The position numbers were made by a program, and so were the translations under genes. From the NCBI GenBank assembly GCA_037127315.1, contig JBBBDQ010000447.1, positions 345,501-409,500 of the forward strand: a stretch of DNA of 64,000 nucleotides. The letters are read 5' to 3'. Below are positions 44,541 through 55,094 of this stretch, piece after piece; the stretch's first letter is position 1, and each line of letters opens with the position of its first letter. The notes beneath the pieces were generated by a model that saw only the letters and a program-made list of their open reading frames with translations, was not told the origin of the DNA and did not search any database. This stretch comes from Ascarosepion bandense. Taxonomy: Eukaryota > Mollusca > Cephalopoda > Sepiida > Sepiidae.

Positions 44541-44795
44541 GTAATGTCACGTTGGATACACCGGTTCCCGCTCGATCACCGAAGTTGAGCCTGGTCAGTA
44601 CTTAGGTGGGTGACCACTTGGGAATACCAGGTGCTGTTAGCATTCACGGATGTGCGGTGGATGTCGGCTTGGAGGGGGAAATCGGTGAGCCGAGTTCCAA
44701 TTTCAGTCGAGCACGCTGCATTCACTTGCGCACTAGTACCCTTGGGAAAGGTATTAATCCGTTCGTTCCCTCCAATTATGGGTTAAATAATTGAG
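44541..44795 (+). mobile_element. Composite 5S-tRNA SINE, truncated body
   Basis: 44541-44640 is 5S-like: 'ggatacaccggttcccgctc', 'gatcaccgaagttgagcctg' with loss of 'aagcaac', and 'gggaataccaggtgctgt'. It passes through 'tagcattcacgg' into the tRNA-like head (44650-44715, 'gcggtggatgtcggcttgga', then 'ccgagttccaatttc') and the post-head 'cccttgggaaaggtattaat'. It stops after 'gggttaaataatt', before the D domain. The sense-strand order is 5S then tRNA. Confidence 0.8.
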
Positions 44796-45284
<489 letters not shown>

Positions 45285-45572
45285 ATTTAATGAAAAATAA
45301 GATGACGCGAGGAGTGGGGTGACCCCAAAAAACAAACTATAATACAATATAATTTTAAGACTAAAATTAAAACTAAAATTAAACAATATTAGTAAAACCC
45401 GTCCATCCAACAAAAAAGTTGTTTGGTTGTTATGGCATATCAACCATGGCGTGTCATTTATTCCCAACTAAAATTTATTTATTTATTGCTGGTAATACTT
45501 CTTCCTTTCAACAATTTACTGTTGTTTTTATATAAGTTTTTTGTCTCGTACTACATTTTTCTTTTCGAGTAT
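45285..45572. other. AT-rich sequence with a single-copy relative of the 35-bp minisatellite
   Basis: 'tttattgctggtaatacttc' at 45477-45500 plus 'ctttcaacaat' matches one unit of the array at 50274-51480. The preceding 'tatggcatatcaaccatgg' resembles 50104-50125. No coding. Confidence 0.5.
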
Positions 45573-46018
45573 CAATATTCGGTCCTTACGTATTATCGGG
45601 AGGACCTTTAAAAAAACGACTCAAAAATTAAAGTAAATTATTTATTGAAACGGTTAAAACAATAAAATAACATTACATTTGTAATTCCGGAGACCAGAAC
45701 GTCGCAATTGCTTCCAAAAGTGACTCAAAGACATCAGTACAGGCAACATGCTTCCGCCACATGAATTCGGCCAAATACGACTCCAAATGGTGACGTGCAG
45801 TGCCACAGTGCTTCTTGTTTCGCCACTTTGTCGATCCCCATAGGCGTTCCACTGTCTGCGTATGAGCCCCGGTGTTCGAATCCACAAAGTTGTACTTGTG
45901 GTTGACGTTGAGGTGATGAAAGCCTGATTTTTCCAGTTCCTTGGTGTTATAAGCGGGGAAAAAAAAGAAAAAGTAAAAATCAAAGGTCCTCCCGATAATA
46001 CGTAAGGACCCAATATTC
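45573..46018. mobile_element. Merlin-type mini-transposon with perfect TIRs and TSD
   Basis: A 29-bp inverted repeat at 45581-45609 (starting 'ggtccttacgtattatcggg') is perfectly repeated in reverse at 45982-46010. It is flanked by the 8-bp duplication 'caatattc' (45573-45580 and 46011-46018). The whole element is 430 bp and encloses the end of an ISXO2-like transposase on the minus strand. Identical ends indicate a young or strongly constrained insertion. It is an internal-deletion derivative and needs a transposase supplied in trans. Confidence 0.85.
45673..45948 (-). pseudogene. ISXO2/Merlin transposase, C-terminal 90 codons
   Basis: The minus strand is open through 'HHLNVNHKYNFVDSNTGAHT', 'QTVERLWGSTKWRNKK' and 'SYLAEFMWRK ... 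FESLLEAI' to a stop at 45673. This is the conserved end of the Merlin/IS1016 (ISXO2-like) domain: the FVD...TGAHTQ.(I/V)E..W block with the last catalytic Glu, then YL.EF.WR. The upstream part of the DDE domain is deleted. No frameshift is visible in what remains. Confidence 0.8.
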
Positions 46019-46057
46019 TTTGGGATTTGTTTTTAAGGGCGGGGTCCCCAAGTCCTA

Positions 46058-46480
46058 GGCTGTTATTTAACCCATAACTGGAGGGAAGGGACGGATTAAT
46101 ACCTTTCCCAAGGGTACCAGCAGCTTAAGTGAATGCAGGGTATTCAACTATAATTCGAACTCGGCTCACCGATTTTTCTTTCCGAGCCGATATCCACTGC
46201 ACCACAACGCACATCCGTCACTAAACGCTTACATAACCTGGTATTTCTAAGCGGTCATCAATCTAAGTACTGACCAGTCTCAACGTTGCTTAACTTCGGT
46301 GATCGAGCAAGAACCGGTGTATTCAATGTGATATGACCGTAAGCACGCCCATCCGTCACTAAATGCTTACAGCACCTGGTATTTCTAAGCGGTCACCCAT
46401 CTAAGTAATGACCAGGCTCAACGTTGCTTAACTTCTGTGATCGAAAAAGGACCGGTGTATTGAAAGTGATATGGCCGTAT
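46058..46480 (-). mobile_element. Composite SINE with two tandem 5S-like heads plus a tRNA-like head
   Basis: Minus-strand order: 5S-like unit (46480-46364), linker, second 5S-like unit (46343-46226), linker, tRNA-like head (about 46212-46135, 'gatatcggctcggaaagaaa') and the beginning of the body, ending at 46058. Both 5S units end in 'gctgtaagc'-type strings and share the linker 'tagtgacggat'. The units differ from each other at several sites. Confidence 0.8.
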
Positions 46481-46985
46481 GGCTGCAATATTCCGCCAAG
46501 TGCCGAATTCAAGACGCACACAAGGGAGTGGGGGAGGATAAATAATAATTCAGTAAATATCTGTTGCGGATTGACAATCGTGTAGTTTTTTTGTTTTTAT
46601 CTGGATTGGAACACTTTTAATAAAGCGTCCTCGGATAGTTTCAGGTAAAGGTCGGGGTTTTATTTTTTTCTTTTACAGCTTCAATCTTTGTTCTTCATTT
46701 CTGTTAACGATAAATCTATTCGTGACGAAAGAAACGCATGCCAATTTTTCGGCATAGAATTTGGAAGAAAGCAGTTTCAGGATTATGAGCGTCTTTCTTC
46801 TGATTTCTCTATTATTTGTCGAAAAGATATATTGTAACATTGTTTACGTGAAGTACAGTAGAATAAATTGAGGTTAAGGATTTAGATAAAGAGAAAAAGA
46901 TCCCTGATTAAGGAACAGCAGCACACGTTGTTGGAAATATATTGTATTTCTGTTATACAATATAAGATTGAATCTCACAAGAACC
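46481..46985. other. Unassigned AT-rich sequence
   Basis: No recognised motif. Confidence 0.3.
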
Positions 46986-47125
46986 ACAAAAAAAAGTCTT
47001 GCACGTTTCAACGTATTTTAATGGTCCCATGAATTAACAAATAAGTAATTGATAAAAAGTTGCGATTTCCTGGTAAACAAAAAAAAGAAATTCTCTCTAC
47101 AAAATCTTTCAGAATTTACGCCTCG
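46986..47125. repeat. W dispersed repeat
   Basis: 'cacgtttcaacgtattttaa' through 'aaattctctctacaaaatct' matches 58965-59095 ('gcgtttcaatgcattttaat', 'aattctctctagaaaatatt'). Class unknown, no coding. Confidence 0.55.
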
Positions 47126-47216
47126 TAACGAACCCGTGTGTCTGAAACTCCTTGTACTGGAATTCTTTGTCACTCGCTTTTCCCTCCTGTCACAAAAATT
47201 AGTTGGCCAAATTAAC

Positions 47217-47985
47217 CTACTTCTTCTTCTATGTGACCTTTCCTTTCATGACATAGGCGATCATGGTTCTCCACGTCTCCCTATCCCTTGTGTCTCTTAG
47301 TATGTTTGCTTCTGTTACTCCTGGCAACCCCGTTCCGTCATCCACCTGATCAGGCCCTGCAAATATGTTATCCGCTACCTTCCTCTGTCTCTCTTTCCTT
47401 CTATCTGGCCATTTAGTATCAGGTTCTTCAAGCTCTCCTTCCTTATTGCATGTCCCAGGAACTTCAGTTGTCTCTTCCTGATGCTCAGCATCAATTTCCT
47501 TTTTGTTGCCATTCTTTCCAACACCTCATCGTTGTTTGCATGCTCAGTTCACGATATCCGTAGCATCCTCCTGAAGAAACACATTTCTGCCGCTTCAAGT
47601 TTTGTCCTCATTTTCAATGATATTGTCCAGCATTCAATGCCGTATTGAAGAACTGACATCACATAGCAATCTAACACTATTTTCTTTGTTTCTAATTAAA
47701 TTATTCTGTGTGTTAGTACTTTACGCAGCTTCTGGAACGCGTCCTTTGCCATGCCAATTCGCCTTCGGATCTCTGTGTCACACTTTCCATCTCCTATTAG
47801 AACACTTCCTAGGTATTTAAATTTTTGTACTTGCTTGATTCTGGTATCCCCCACCTGTATTTGGCATTTTGGGTTGCACCTTTTGCTGATGACCATGCAT
47901 TCAGTTTTCTTAAAGTTTATTTGTAGTCCTTTCTTGTCACGCTCCGCCGCTACCTTCTGTAGGACCTACTGGCTGCAAAAAAGTC
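47217..47985 (-). pseudogene. R LINE pseudogene
   Basis: Frame 47896-47696 encodes MVISKRCNPKCQIQVGDTRI and KQVQKFKYLGSVLIGDGKCD, then TEIRRRIGMAKDAFQKLRKV. Downstream blocks (CYVMSVLQYGI-like, MCFFRRMLRISWTEHANNDE, ARKELEEPDTKW) are present with frame shifts down to the 3' terminus at about 47225. Truncated just after the RT catalytic region. Confidence 0.75.
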
Positions 47986-48427
47986 TGGCATAAAGAAATG
48001 ACACCCTTTGCATATTTCTTCATGAACAGATGTAGTAGAGACACATTTTTGACGGGAGATATTTTATTTCATTATTTTTGAAAACTGATTCAGCGAAGAC
48101 ACTCTCTGCGTCATATCTCTGTACTTGAAAACACCCCCAGCCAAATCTCTTTGAATGGGTTGGAGTACCAAACCCGAAAGTATTTTTTTAAACACTGTCC
48201 CACCTGGAAATTTACCTGCTGATTTTATAAAAAAAAAAAAATCTGCCACATTTAACGCATATTTGATTTTAATGCGTACGTCTGTTATATTATTATTTGA
48301 ATGAAGTGGGGGGGGGGGCTATCACTGACACAACACTTACACAGAATGGATCGGAGGGCAAATATCTAATTTGTTCAAATATACGACAATTTCCAAAGAC
48401 AAAATAAAAGGGATTGTCAAGGATACA
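47986..48427. other. Unassigned sequence
   Basis: A run of nine G at 48309-48317. No recognised family. Confidence 0.3.
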
Positions 48428-49375
48428 TTTTCACAGTCAGTCAGTCAGTCAGTCAGTTAAGTGCCATATGTGATACACGCTTCGGGCGATCATGTCTCGA
48501 AAGAGACATAGCCGACTGGGCAGAAGATTATCCCAGAAGATTATAGAAGGTTATTATTGCTTTCTGCGGTAGACTGGTTGACAACCAAGGCTATAGAACC
48601 CAATCTGCCCTGCTAATTAACTCATGGCTAGAAGGAGAAGAGATTATTATATTATCACATAGTAATTAGTGGGGGATCAGTTTATTACTTCATAACGACA
48701 GAAAATCGATCCCCCACTTTATGACCTGTAGAAACCATAATCATGATTCCAACTATTATATTCAGTCAGTCAGTAAAGTGCCATTCGTGATACACGCTTT
48801 AGGCGATCATGTCTCGAAAGAGACATGACTGACTAAGCAGAAGATTATCCCGCAGTAGGCTGCCATTGCTTTCTGTGGTAGAATGGTTGCCAACCAAGGC
48901 GATAGAACCCAAACTGTCCTACTATTTGACACATATCTAGAGTGGGGAGAGATGTATTATACTATTACGTATAATTTGTGGGGGTTCAGTTTATTACTTT
49001 ATAACAATAGAAAACCGATCCCCCACTTTATGACCAGTCCAAGTTTTAATTATTTTTCCATTTATTATATTCAGTCAGTTAAGTGACATACGTGATACAC
49101 GCTTTGGGCGATCATGTCTCTAAAGAGACATGACTGACTGTGCAGAAAATTATCCCGCAGTAAGTTGCCATTGCTTTCTTCGGCAGACTGGTTGCCAGCC
49201 AAACCTATAGAACCCAAACTGTCCTTTTATTTAACCCATAACTAAAGGGAAGATACGGATTAATAACTTTCCCAAGTGCGTAAATGAATGCAAGGAGTTA
49301 AACTGGAATTCGAACTCGTCTCCCCGATTTATCGTTCCTAGTCAATATCCACTACACCACAACGCACACATTTTC
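48428..49375 (-). mobile_element. tRNA-headed SINE with three central domains
   Basis: Minus strand: head about 49370-49290, then D (about 49240-49078), linker, D (about 48940-48770), linker, D (about 48625-48440), ending in four 'tcag' repeats at 48435-48455. Both linkers keep the gtgggggat(or gtt)/atcccccac inverted pair (48670/48712, 48978/49018). It is the longest member of the family in the window. Confidence 0.8.
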
Positions 49376-49782
49376 ACAACCGATCCCAAAACCTTGAGCC
49401 CTATAGAATAAAGCTAATTACGTGCGTTTGTTGTGATCCATGGGGTATTATCCAGTTAAAGTTCTAACAAAACGGAAAATGCATATTTATCCGTTCGGCA
49501 TCTGCAACGATTCCATAAAATCTATTCTGACATAGTACTCAGCGCTCGTCAAGAGTAACGATGTTCTCTTTCATAACAACGCATATTTCATACTTGGACG
49601 AGATCTAAGGGCTAGCAAGCTTTCTGCGACTATGTGCACGTCTGACATTTACTCGGCGAGATGTTAAAAACTAAGGCAGTCGCTGGATCTTTTTATATTC
49701 ATTATTTGCATTACTGTTTTGGTTTATCTACATGCTGTTGTAGGCAAGTTTTATATTTAAAGAGAGGGGCGTTTTTATTAAT
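49376..49782. other. Unassigned sequence
   Basis: No recognised motif. Confidence 0.3.
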
Positions 49783-50090
49783 TCAGTTAGTTAATTGCCA
49801 TACGTGATACAGGCTTACGTGATCATGTTTCATTGATTCCATGACTGACTAGGCAGAAGATTTTCCCGCTGTAGTTTACCATTTTTTCTGCGGTAGACTG
49901 GTTGCCAAACAAGGCCATACAACACAATCTGTTCCGTTATTCAACCATAATAACAATAGTCAGTTACATAAGTGCCATGCATGATACACGGTTGAGTGAT
50001 CCATGACTGACTAGCAGGAGATTTTTCGGAAGTAGTTTGCCATTTCTTTCTGCAGTAGACAGGTTGCCAACCAAGGATATAGGTTTAAGT
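49783..50090 (-). mobile_element. Two decayed SINE central domains in tandem
   Basis: 'cagttagttaattgccatac' (49784) and 'agtcagttacataagtgcca' (49958) each begin a diverged D domain in the usual order, ending 'aaggccatac' and 'caaggatatag'. The internal palindrome has decayed in both. No linker and no head. Confidence 0.6.
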
Positions 50091-50273
50091 TTGAGTTTTG
50101 TTTAACGGCATATCAACCACTCTGGGTTATTTAATGCCAAAAAATTAAGGTTTTAAGGTATTTTTTAATGTTCGGTTATAGTGAGAAGGTTGATTTAGTA
50201 GGAGTTTAGTGAAAAGTTCGTTTTTTTAATCTTTTTTAATTTTAGAAAAGTAATGATGCCTTCTAGTTTAATA
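50091..50273. other. Flank of minisatellite with dispersed motif
   Basis: 'aacggcatatcaaccactct ... atttaatgcc' (50104-50142) resembles 11410-11460, 17600-17660 and 45430-45460. Confidence 0.45.
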
Positions 50274-51480
50274 TTCAAAAATGCATTGCTGGTAATAATT
50301 TTCTTTCAAAATTGTATTGCTGGTAATAATTTTTTTCTTTCAAAAATGCATTGCTGGTAATAATTTTTTTCTTTCAAAAATGCATTACTGGTTATAATTT
50401 TTTTCTGTCAACAATTTATTGCTGGTAATAATTATTTTCTTTCAAAAATGTATTGCTGGTAATAAGTTTTTCTTTCAAACTTGTATTGCTGGTAATAAGT
50501 TTTTTCTTTCAAAAATGTATTGCTGGTAATAATTTTGTCTTTCAAAAATGTATTGCTGGTAATAAGTTTTTTCTTTAAAAATTGTATTGCTGGTAATCAT
50601 TTGTTTCTTTCAAAAATGTATTGCTGGTAATAATTTTTTCTTTTAAAAATATATTGCCGATAATAATTTTTTTCTTTCAAAAATGTATTGCTGGTAATAA
50701 TTATTTTCTTTCAAAAATGTATTGCTGGTAATAAGTTTTTTCTTTCAAAAAATGTATTGCTGGTAATAATTATTTTCTTTCAAACATGTATTGCTGGTAA
50801 TCATTTTTTTCTTTCAAAATTGTATTGCTGGTAATCAGTTTTTTCTTTCAAAAATGTATTGCTGGTAATCATTTTTTTCTTTCAAAAATGTATTGCTGGT
50901 AATCAGTTTTTTCTTTCAAAAATGTATTGCTGGTAATCAGTTTTTTCTTTCAAAATTGTATTGCTGGTAATCATTTTTTTCTTTCAAAATTGTATTGCTG
51001 GTAATCATTTTTTTCTTTCAAAAATGTATTGCTGGTAATCAGTTTTTTCTTTCAAAAATGTATTGCTGGTAATCAGTTTTTTCTTTCAAAAATGTATTGC
51101 TGGTAATCATTTTTTTCTTTCAAAAATGTATTGCTGGTAATCAGTTTTTTCTTTCAAAAATGTATTGCTGGTAATAATTTTTTTCTTTCAAACATGTATT
51201 GCTGGTAATCAGTTTTTCTTTCAAAAATGTATTGCTGGTAATCAGTTTTTTCTTTCAAAAATGTATTGCTGGTAATCAGTTTTTTCTTTCAAAATTGTAT
51301 TGCTGGTAATCATTTTTTTCTTTCAAAATTGTATTGCTGGTAATCATTTTTTTCTTTCAAAAATGTATTGCTGGTAATCAGTTTTTTCTTTCAAAAATGT
51401 ATTGCTGGTAATGATTTTTTCCTTCAAATTTTATTGCTGGTAATAATTTTGTCTTTCAAAAATGTATTGTTGGTAATAGT
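50274..51480. repeat. 34-36-bp minisatellite, about 35 copies
   Basis: Unit 'aatgtattgctggtaat' plus (a/c)a(t/g)-T-rich-'ctttcaa'. Variants alternate between 'gtaataattttt', 'gtaatcagtttt' and 'gtaatcattttt' endings. The 'gtaatc' forms dominate after 50790, so the array has two homogenised halves. Stops in every frame exclude coding. Confidence 0.95.
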
Positions 51481-51487
51481 CTTTGCA

Positions 51488-52395
51488 AATGATCGCCAAT
51501 TCCACACAGAGTCTGATCATATGATCACCAATTAGACATAGACTTCGAACATATGATCGCCAGTCGAAAATAGAGTTGAATCATATGATCGCCAATTAGA
51601 CCCTGATTCCAATCATGTGATCGCCAATCCCACCCAGTGTCCTATCATATGATCGCGAATTGAACTCAAGGTCTAGTCATATGATCGCCAATCGAACCTA
51701 TAGTCCAATCATATAATGTCTAATCGGATCCAGAGTCCAATCATATGATTGCCAATATGATACAGAGTCCAAACATATGATGGCCAATCTGACCTAGATT
51801 GCAAACATATGATCTCCAATTAAACCTAGAGTCCAATTCATATGATCGCTAATTCAACCCACAGTCCAATTATATGTTTGCCAATTGGAGCCTGAGTCCA
51901 AACATATGATCACCAATAGGACCCAGAGTCCAAGCTTATGATCGCCAATTGGAACCAGAGTCCAAACATGTAATCGCTAATTAGACCCTGTGTCCAATCA
52001 TACGATCGCTAAATTGGACCTAGAGTATAATCATATGATCCTAAATAAGACCAGAGACCAAATTGGACCCAGAGTCCAATTATATGATCGCAAATCCGAA
52101 CTAGAATCCAATCATGCGATCGCTAATTGAACCTAGAATGCAATCATATGATCTCCAATTAGACCCAATGTCCAATCATATGATCGCCAATCTTACTCGG
52201 ATTCCAATCTTATGATCGCCAATCCGATACAGAGTCCAATCATATGACCGCCAATTGGACACAGCGTCTAATCATATGATCGCCAATTGTACCCAGAGTC
52301 CAACCATATGATCACCAATCGGACGTAGAGTCCAATCATATGATCACCAACTGGACACAGAGTCTAATCATTTGATCGTCATTCTGACTTAGAAA
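51488..52395. repeat. About 31-bp minisatellite with tcatatgatcgccaat core
   Basis: About 29 degenerate units of the form 'tcatatgatcgccaattgga' plus 'cccagagtccaa'. The palindromic 'tcatatga' and a GATC are present in most units. It directly adjoins the previous array but shares no sequence with it. Divergence between units is higher than in the 35-bp array. Confidence 0.95.
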
Positions 52396-52606
52396 CATCC
52401 ACGATGAACAGTTATTCAATCCCATAGAAGATGTTCCTATTAGGGGTTAAATTTAACCCAGACCTCATTTGCAACTCAGGCATAAAATTTATCGGTAAAT
52501 ATATTGACAAAACGTAGATTCCTTTTACTGCATCAGTAAACTCCAGGCTCCTTCTGCTATACTTTATATTTACCAGAGATCATGTCAAAAATAGAGTACC
52601 GCTGCC

Positions 52607-52613
<7 letters not shown>
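52396..52613. other. Unassigned sequence
   Basis: No recognised motif. Ends at (AT)n 52614-52668. Confidence 0.3.
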
Positions 52614-52670
<57 letters not shown>

Positions 52671-52740
52671 CATTTCACCTCAAGCTCGGAAGCATTGCTA
52701 CTGGTGCGCAGTGGGTTACAGTGAGCGAATCTGAAACAAG
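52614..52740 (-). mobile_element. J LINE 3' terminus next to an AT run
   Basis: After (AT)n, 'aatcatttcacctcaagctc' and 'gctactggtgcgcagtgggt' are the antisense of the J terminus. Only about 70 bp is recognisable. Confidence 0.55.
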
Positions 52741-52879
52741 AAAAAAAACAGAGGGAACAAGTTACCTGGGATATCGATGAAAAGATAAAAGACAGATGGG
52801 AATCAAAGAAATTGATAGCAAGTAACGTTGCACTTCATATATATTGGTAACAGCAGCCCAGTCTTCATTTCTAGTCTCC

Positions 52880-53330
52880 ATAGTGTCTAAAAGCACCTCC
52901 GCGTCTTTACGGGTGATGAATTATTGTTCACTCTATAACTACTTTCTCAACGTCGCAAGCCTCTCGCTACATTATTGCTATTTCCATAAAAGGTGTTCAG
53001 ACGGGGGTCACTCGTTAATTTTACCAGTTGAATCTTTCAGGTTTAAGACCCGAAACGCCAAACAAGTTGTAGCGAACCAGTGTCATTCCCATCGTATTCC
53101 AATGTAAGTTCAATTCTAACAGCTTCTTCCCACGAACTGCTACTTTGCAGAAACGACTCCCAAGATGATGCTTTCTCCGTCTCTACAATCATAACCTATT
53201 CAAATATAGGGTTAATCGTTCTTTACCCTACATATCTGCATAAATTATACCTCCTAATCTGTAACCCTCTACCTCGAGCGGCTTTCGGGCCTTGTACAAG
53301 GCTCAAGAACCATTTTATGGGATCTAATGA
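52880..53330 (+). pseudogene. Decayed LINE RT C-terminal region (CR1/Jockey-like)
   Basis: Across frames the plus strand gives VASLSLHYCYFHKRCSDGGH, then NSFFPRTATLQKRLP-like and PYISA-like pieces, the order seen at the end of CR1/Jockey RT proteins. A second copy of the same lineage is at 56730-57020. It is far more diverged than J, so an older subfamily. Confidence 0.5.
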
Positions 53331-53389
53331 ATGATGTGTGTGACATAAAAGATAAAGATTAACCTTTGAATTAATGCGATATTTTTGGT

Positions 53390-53988
53390 TCAGTCAGTTA
53401 AGTGTCATACGTGATACATGCTTCGGGCGATCATGTCTCTTTCGAGACATGACTGACTGGGCAGAAGATTATCCCGCAGTAGGTTGCGGTTGCCAGCCAA
53501 GGCTATAGAACCCAATCTGTCCTGTTATTTGACTCACAGCTAGAGGGAGAAGAGATGTATTATAATATTATTTAATAATTAATTAGTGGGGGATCAGTTT
53601 ATTAGTTCATAGCAATACAAAACCGTTCCCTTACTTTATGACCAGTAGAAGTCTTAATCATGATTCAAAATATTATCTTCAGGTAGTCAGCTAAGTGCCA
53701 TATATGATACACGCTTGAGTAATCATGTCTCGAAAGAGACTTGACAGAAGATTATTCCGCAGTAGGTTGACATTGCTTTGTGCGGTAGACGGGTTGCCAA
53801 CCAAGGCTATAGAACCCAATCTGTCCTGTTATTTCACTCATAGCTAGAGGGGGAAGAGGCGGATTAATACCGTTCCCAATGGTATTGGTGCGTAAGCGAA
53901 TGCAAGGAGTTCAACTGGAATTCGAACTCGGTACCCCGATCTCTCGTTCCGAGTCGATATCCACTGCACCACAAGGCACATACATGCT
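53390..53988 (-). mobile_element. tRNA-headed SINE with two central domains
   Basis: Minus strand: head about 53985-53905 ('tgtggtgcagtggatatcga', B-box-like 'gagttcgaattcc'), D about 53840-53690, linker (gtgggggat at 53587), D about 53530-53395. In the outer D, 'catgtctctttcgagacatg' is inverted in loop orientation compared with other copies. The inner D has lost several bases. Confidence 0.8.
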
Positions 53989-54068
53989 TAATTTTCTAAA
54001 ATCAGAATTTTATAAGTCTTTTAAGCTTTGAATATTAACCCCACAGCCAGTCTGGTGCTTCTGCTATA

Positions 54069-54658
54069 CATTTTAAGATCTGTGTGGGCTCGTCGATGTG
54101 GTTTAATGGTTTACAAGCTTGTCTCACTAGAACCTATTAGAAATGAATAGTGAATTCGATTCTCACTGGGTGCCCCATACTTTTGGCTTTGTGTCTCAAG
54201 TAAACTGCGTGTAGAAAGTCAACGCTGTAGACACCTTGACGGGTTGTAATTGGTAGCAAATTGTCTCGCTAGATCTTATTACAACTGAATAGTGAATGTG
54301 ATACTCACTGGGTGCCCCACACTTTCAGCCTTGCGCCACATTTAAGCAACACTCAGAAAATCAATATCGGTACTTCGGCGTGGTTTAATGGTTAGCAAGC
54401 TTGTCTCATTAGAAACCATTTGAGTAGTGAGTTCGATTCTCACTGGGTACCCCATATTTTCAGCCTTGCGCCACATTTAAGCAACACTCAGAAAATCAAT
54501 ATCGGTACTTCGGCGTGGTTTAATGGTTAGCAAGCTTGTCTCATTAGAAACCATTACAACTGAGTAGTGACTTCGATTCTCACTGGGTGCCCCATACTTT
54601 TGGCCTTGTGCCACATCTTAGCGGCGTTTAGAAAATCAAATGCATTTTAAGATCCGTG
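54069..54658 (+). mobile_element. Insertion of four tandem tRNA-like units with 16-bp TSD
   Basis: tRNA-like heads start at about 54091, 54235, 54372 and 54508. Each has an A-box-like 'tggtttaatggttagcaag' and a B-box-like 'gttcgattctcactgggt', then a short linker ('cacatttaagcaacactcag'). Units 3 and 4 are almost identical, and unit 3 lacks about 7 bases before the B box. The block is bounded by 'cattttaagatctgtg' (54069-54084) and 'cattttaagatccgtg' (54643-54658), 15/16 matching. This suggests that the tetramer inserted as one unit. Confidence 0.75.
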
Positions 54659-54951
54659 ATGAGACCCAAAAAGAATCTGCAATATTATTGATCCTGACAT
54701 TGTATCTTGGCTTCATTCACTTTATTACTACCTTAACGTTTCTTCCCTTTATTAAATTAAGCGCAATTCAAAGATCAAAAGCGTCAATTTGCAGTTGATT
54801 TTTGCTGATCAAACTGTAAGAGTTTCTTCTCTCGTTTTTAAAACTATCTTCTGGTTTCTTGTTACCCAATCAACTTTGACCTTCGAGAATTTAAATGCAA
54901 TGCCAGTCGTCATCCCGTTTCTTATAAATAGTTATTATTTTATTACCCTTC

Positions 54952-54982
<31 letters not shown>

Positions 54983-55094
54983 TTCATATTGTTTTTCTCA
55001 TCTTGACAACCCACCCCCGTCTCGTTATCACTTGGATTGGCCAAAAAGTTAAAAAGAATTGGATTTTTTACCTTACTAGCAGAAATCATGTGTT
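54659..55094. other. Unassigned sequence with a CT microsatellite
   Basis: (CT)n at 54952-54982. 'cgagaatttaaatgcaatgc' near 54885 and 'aggaatttaaatgcaatgtc' near 55128 are traces of J UTR sequence. Confidence 0.4.

Noticed and set aside
50274..52395. CRISPR-like regular repeats
   Set aside because: Units are directly adjacent without unique spacers, diverged and in a eukaryotic context. These are minisatellites.
54085..54642. Cluster of genuine tRNA genes
   Set aside because: A and B boxes are visible, but I could not pair a convincing acceptor stem and anticodon arm. Units share retroposon linkers and are bracketed by a target duplication.
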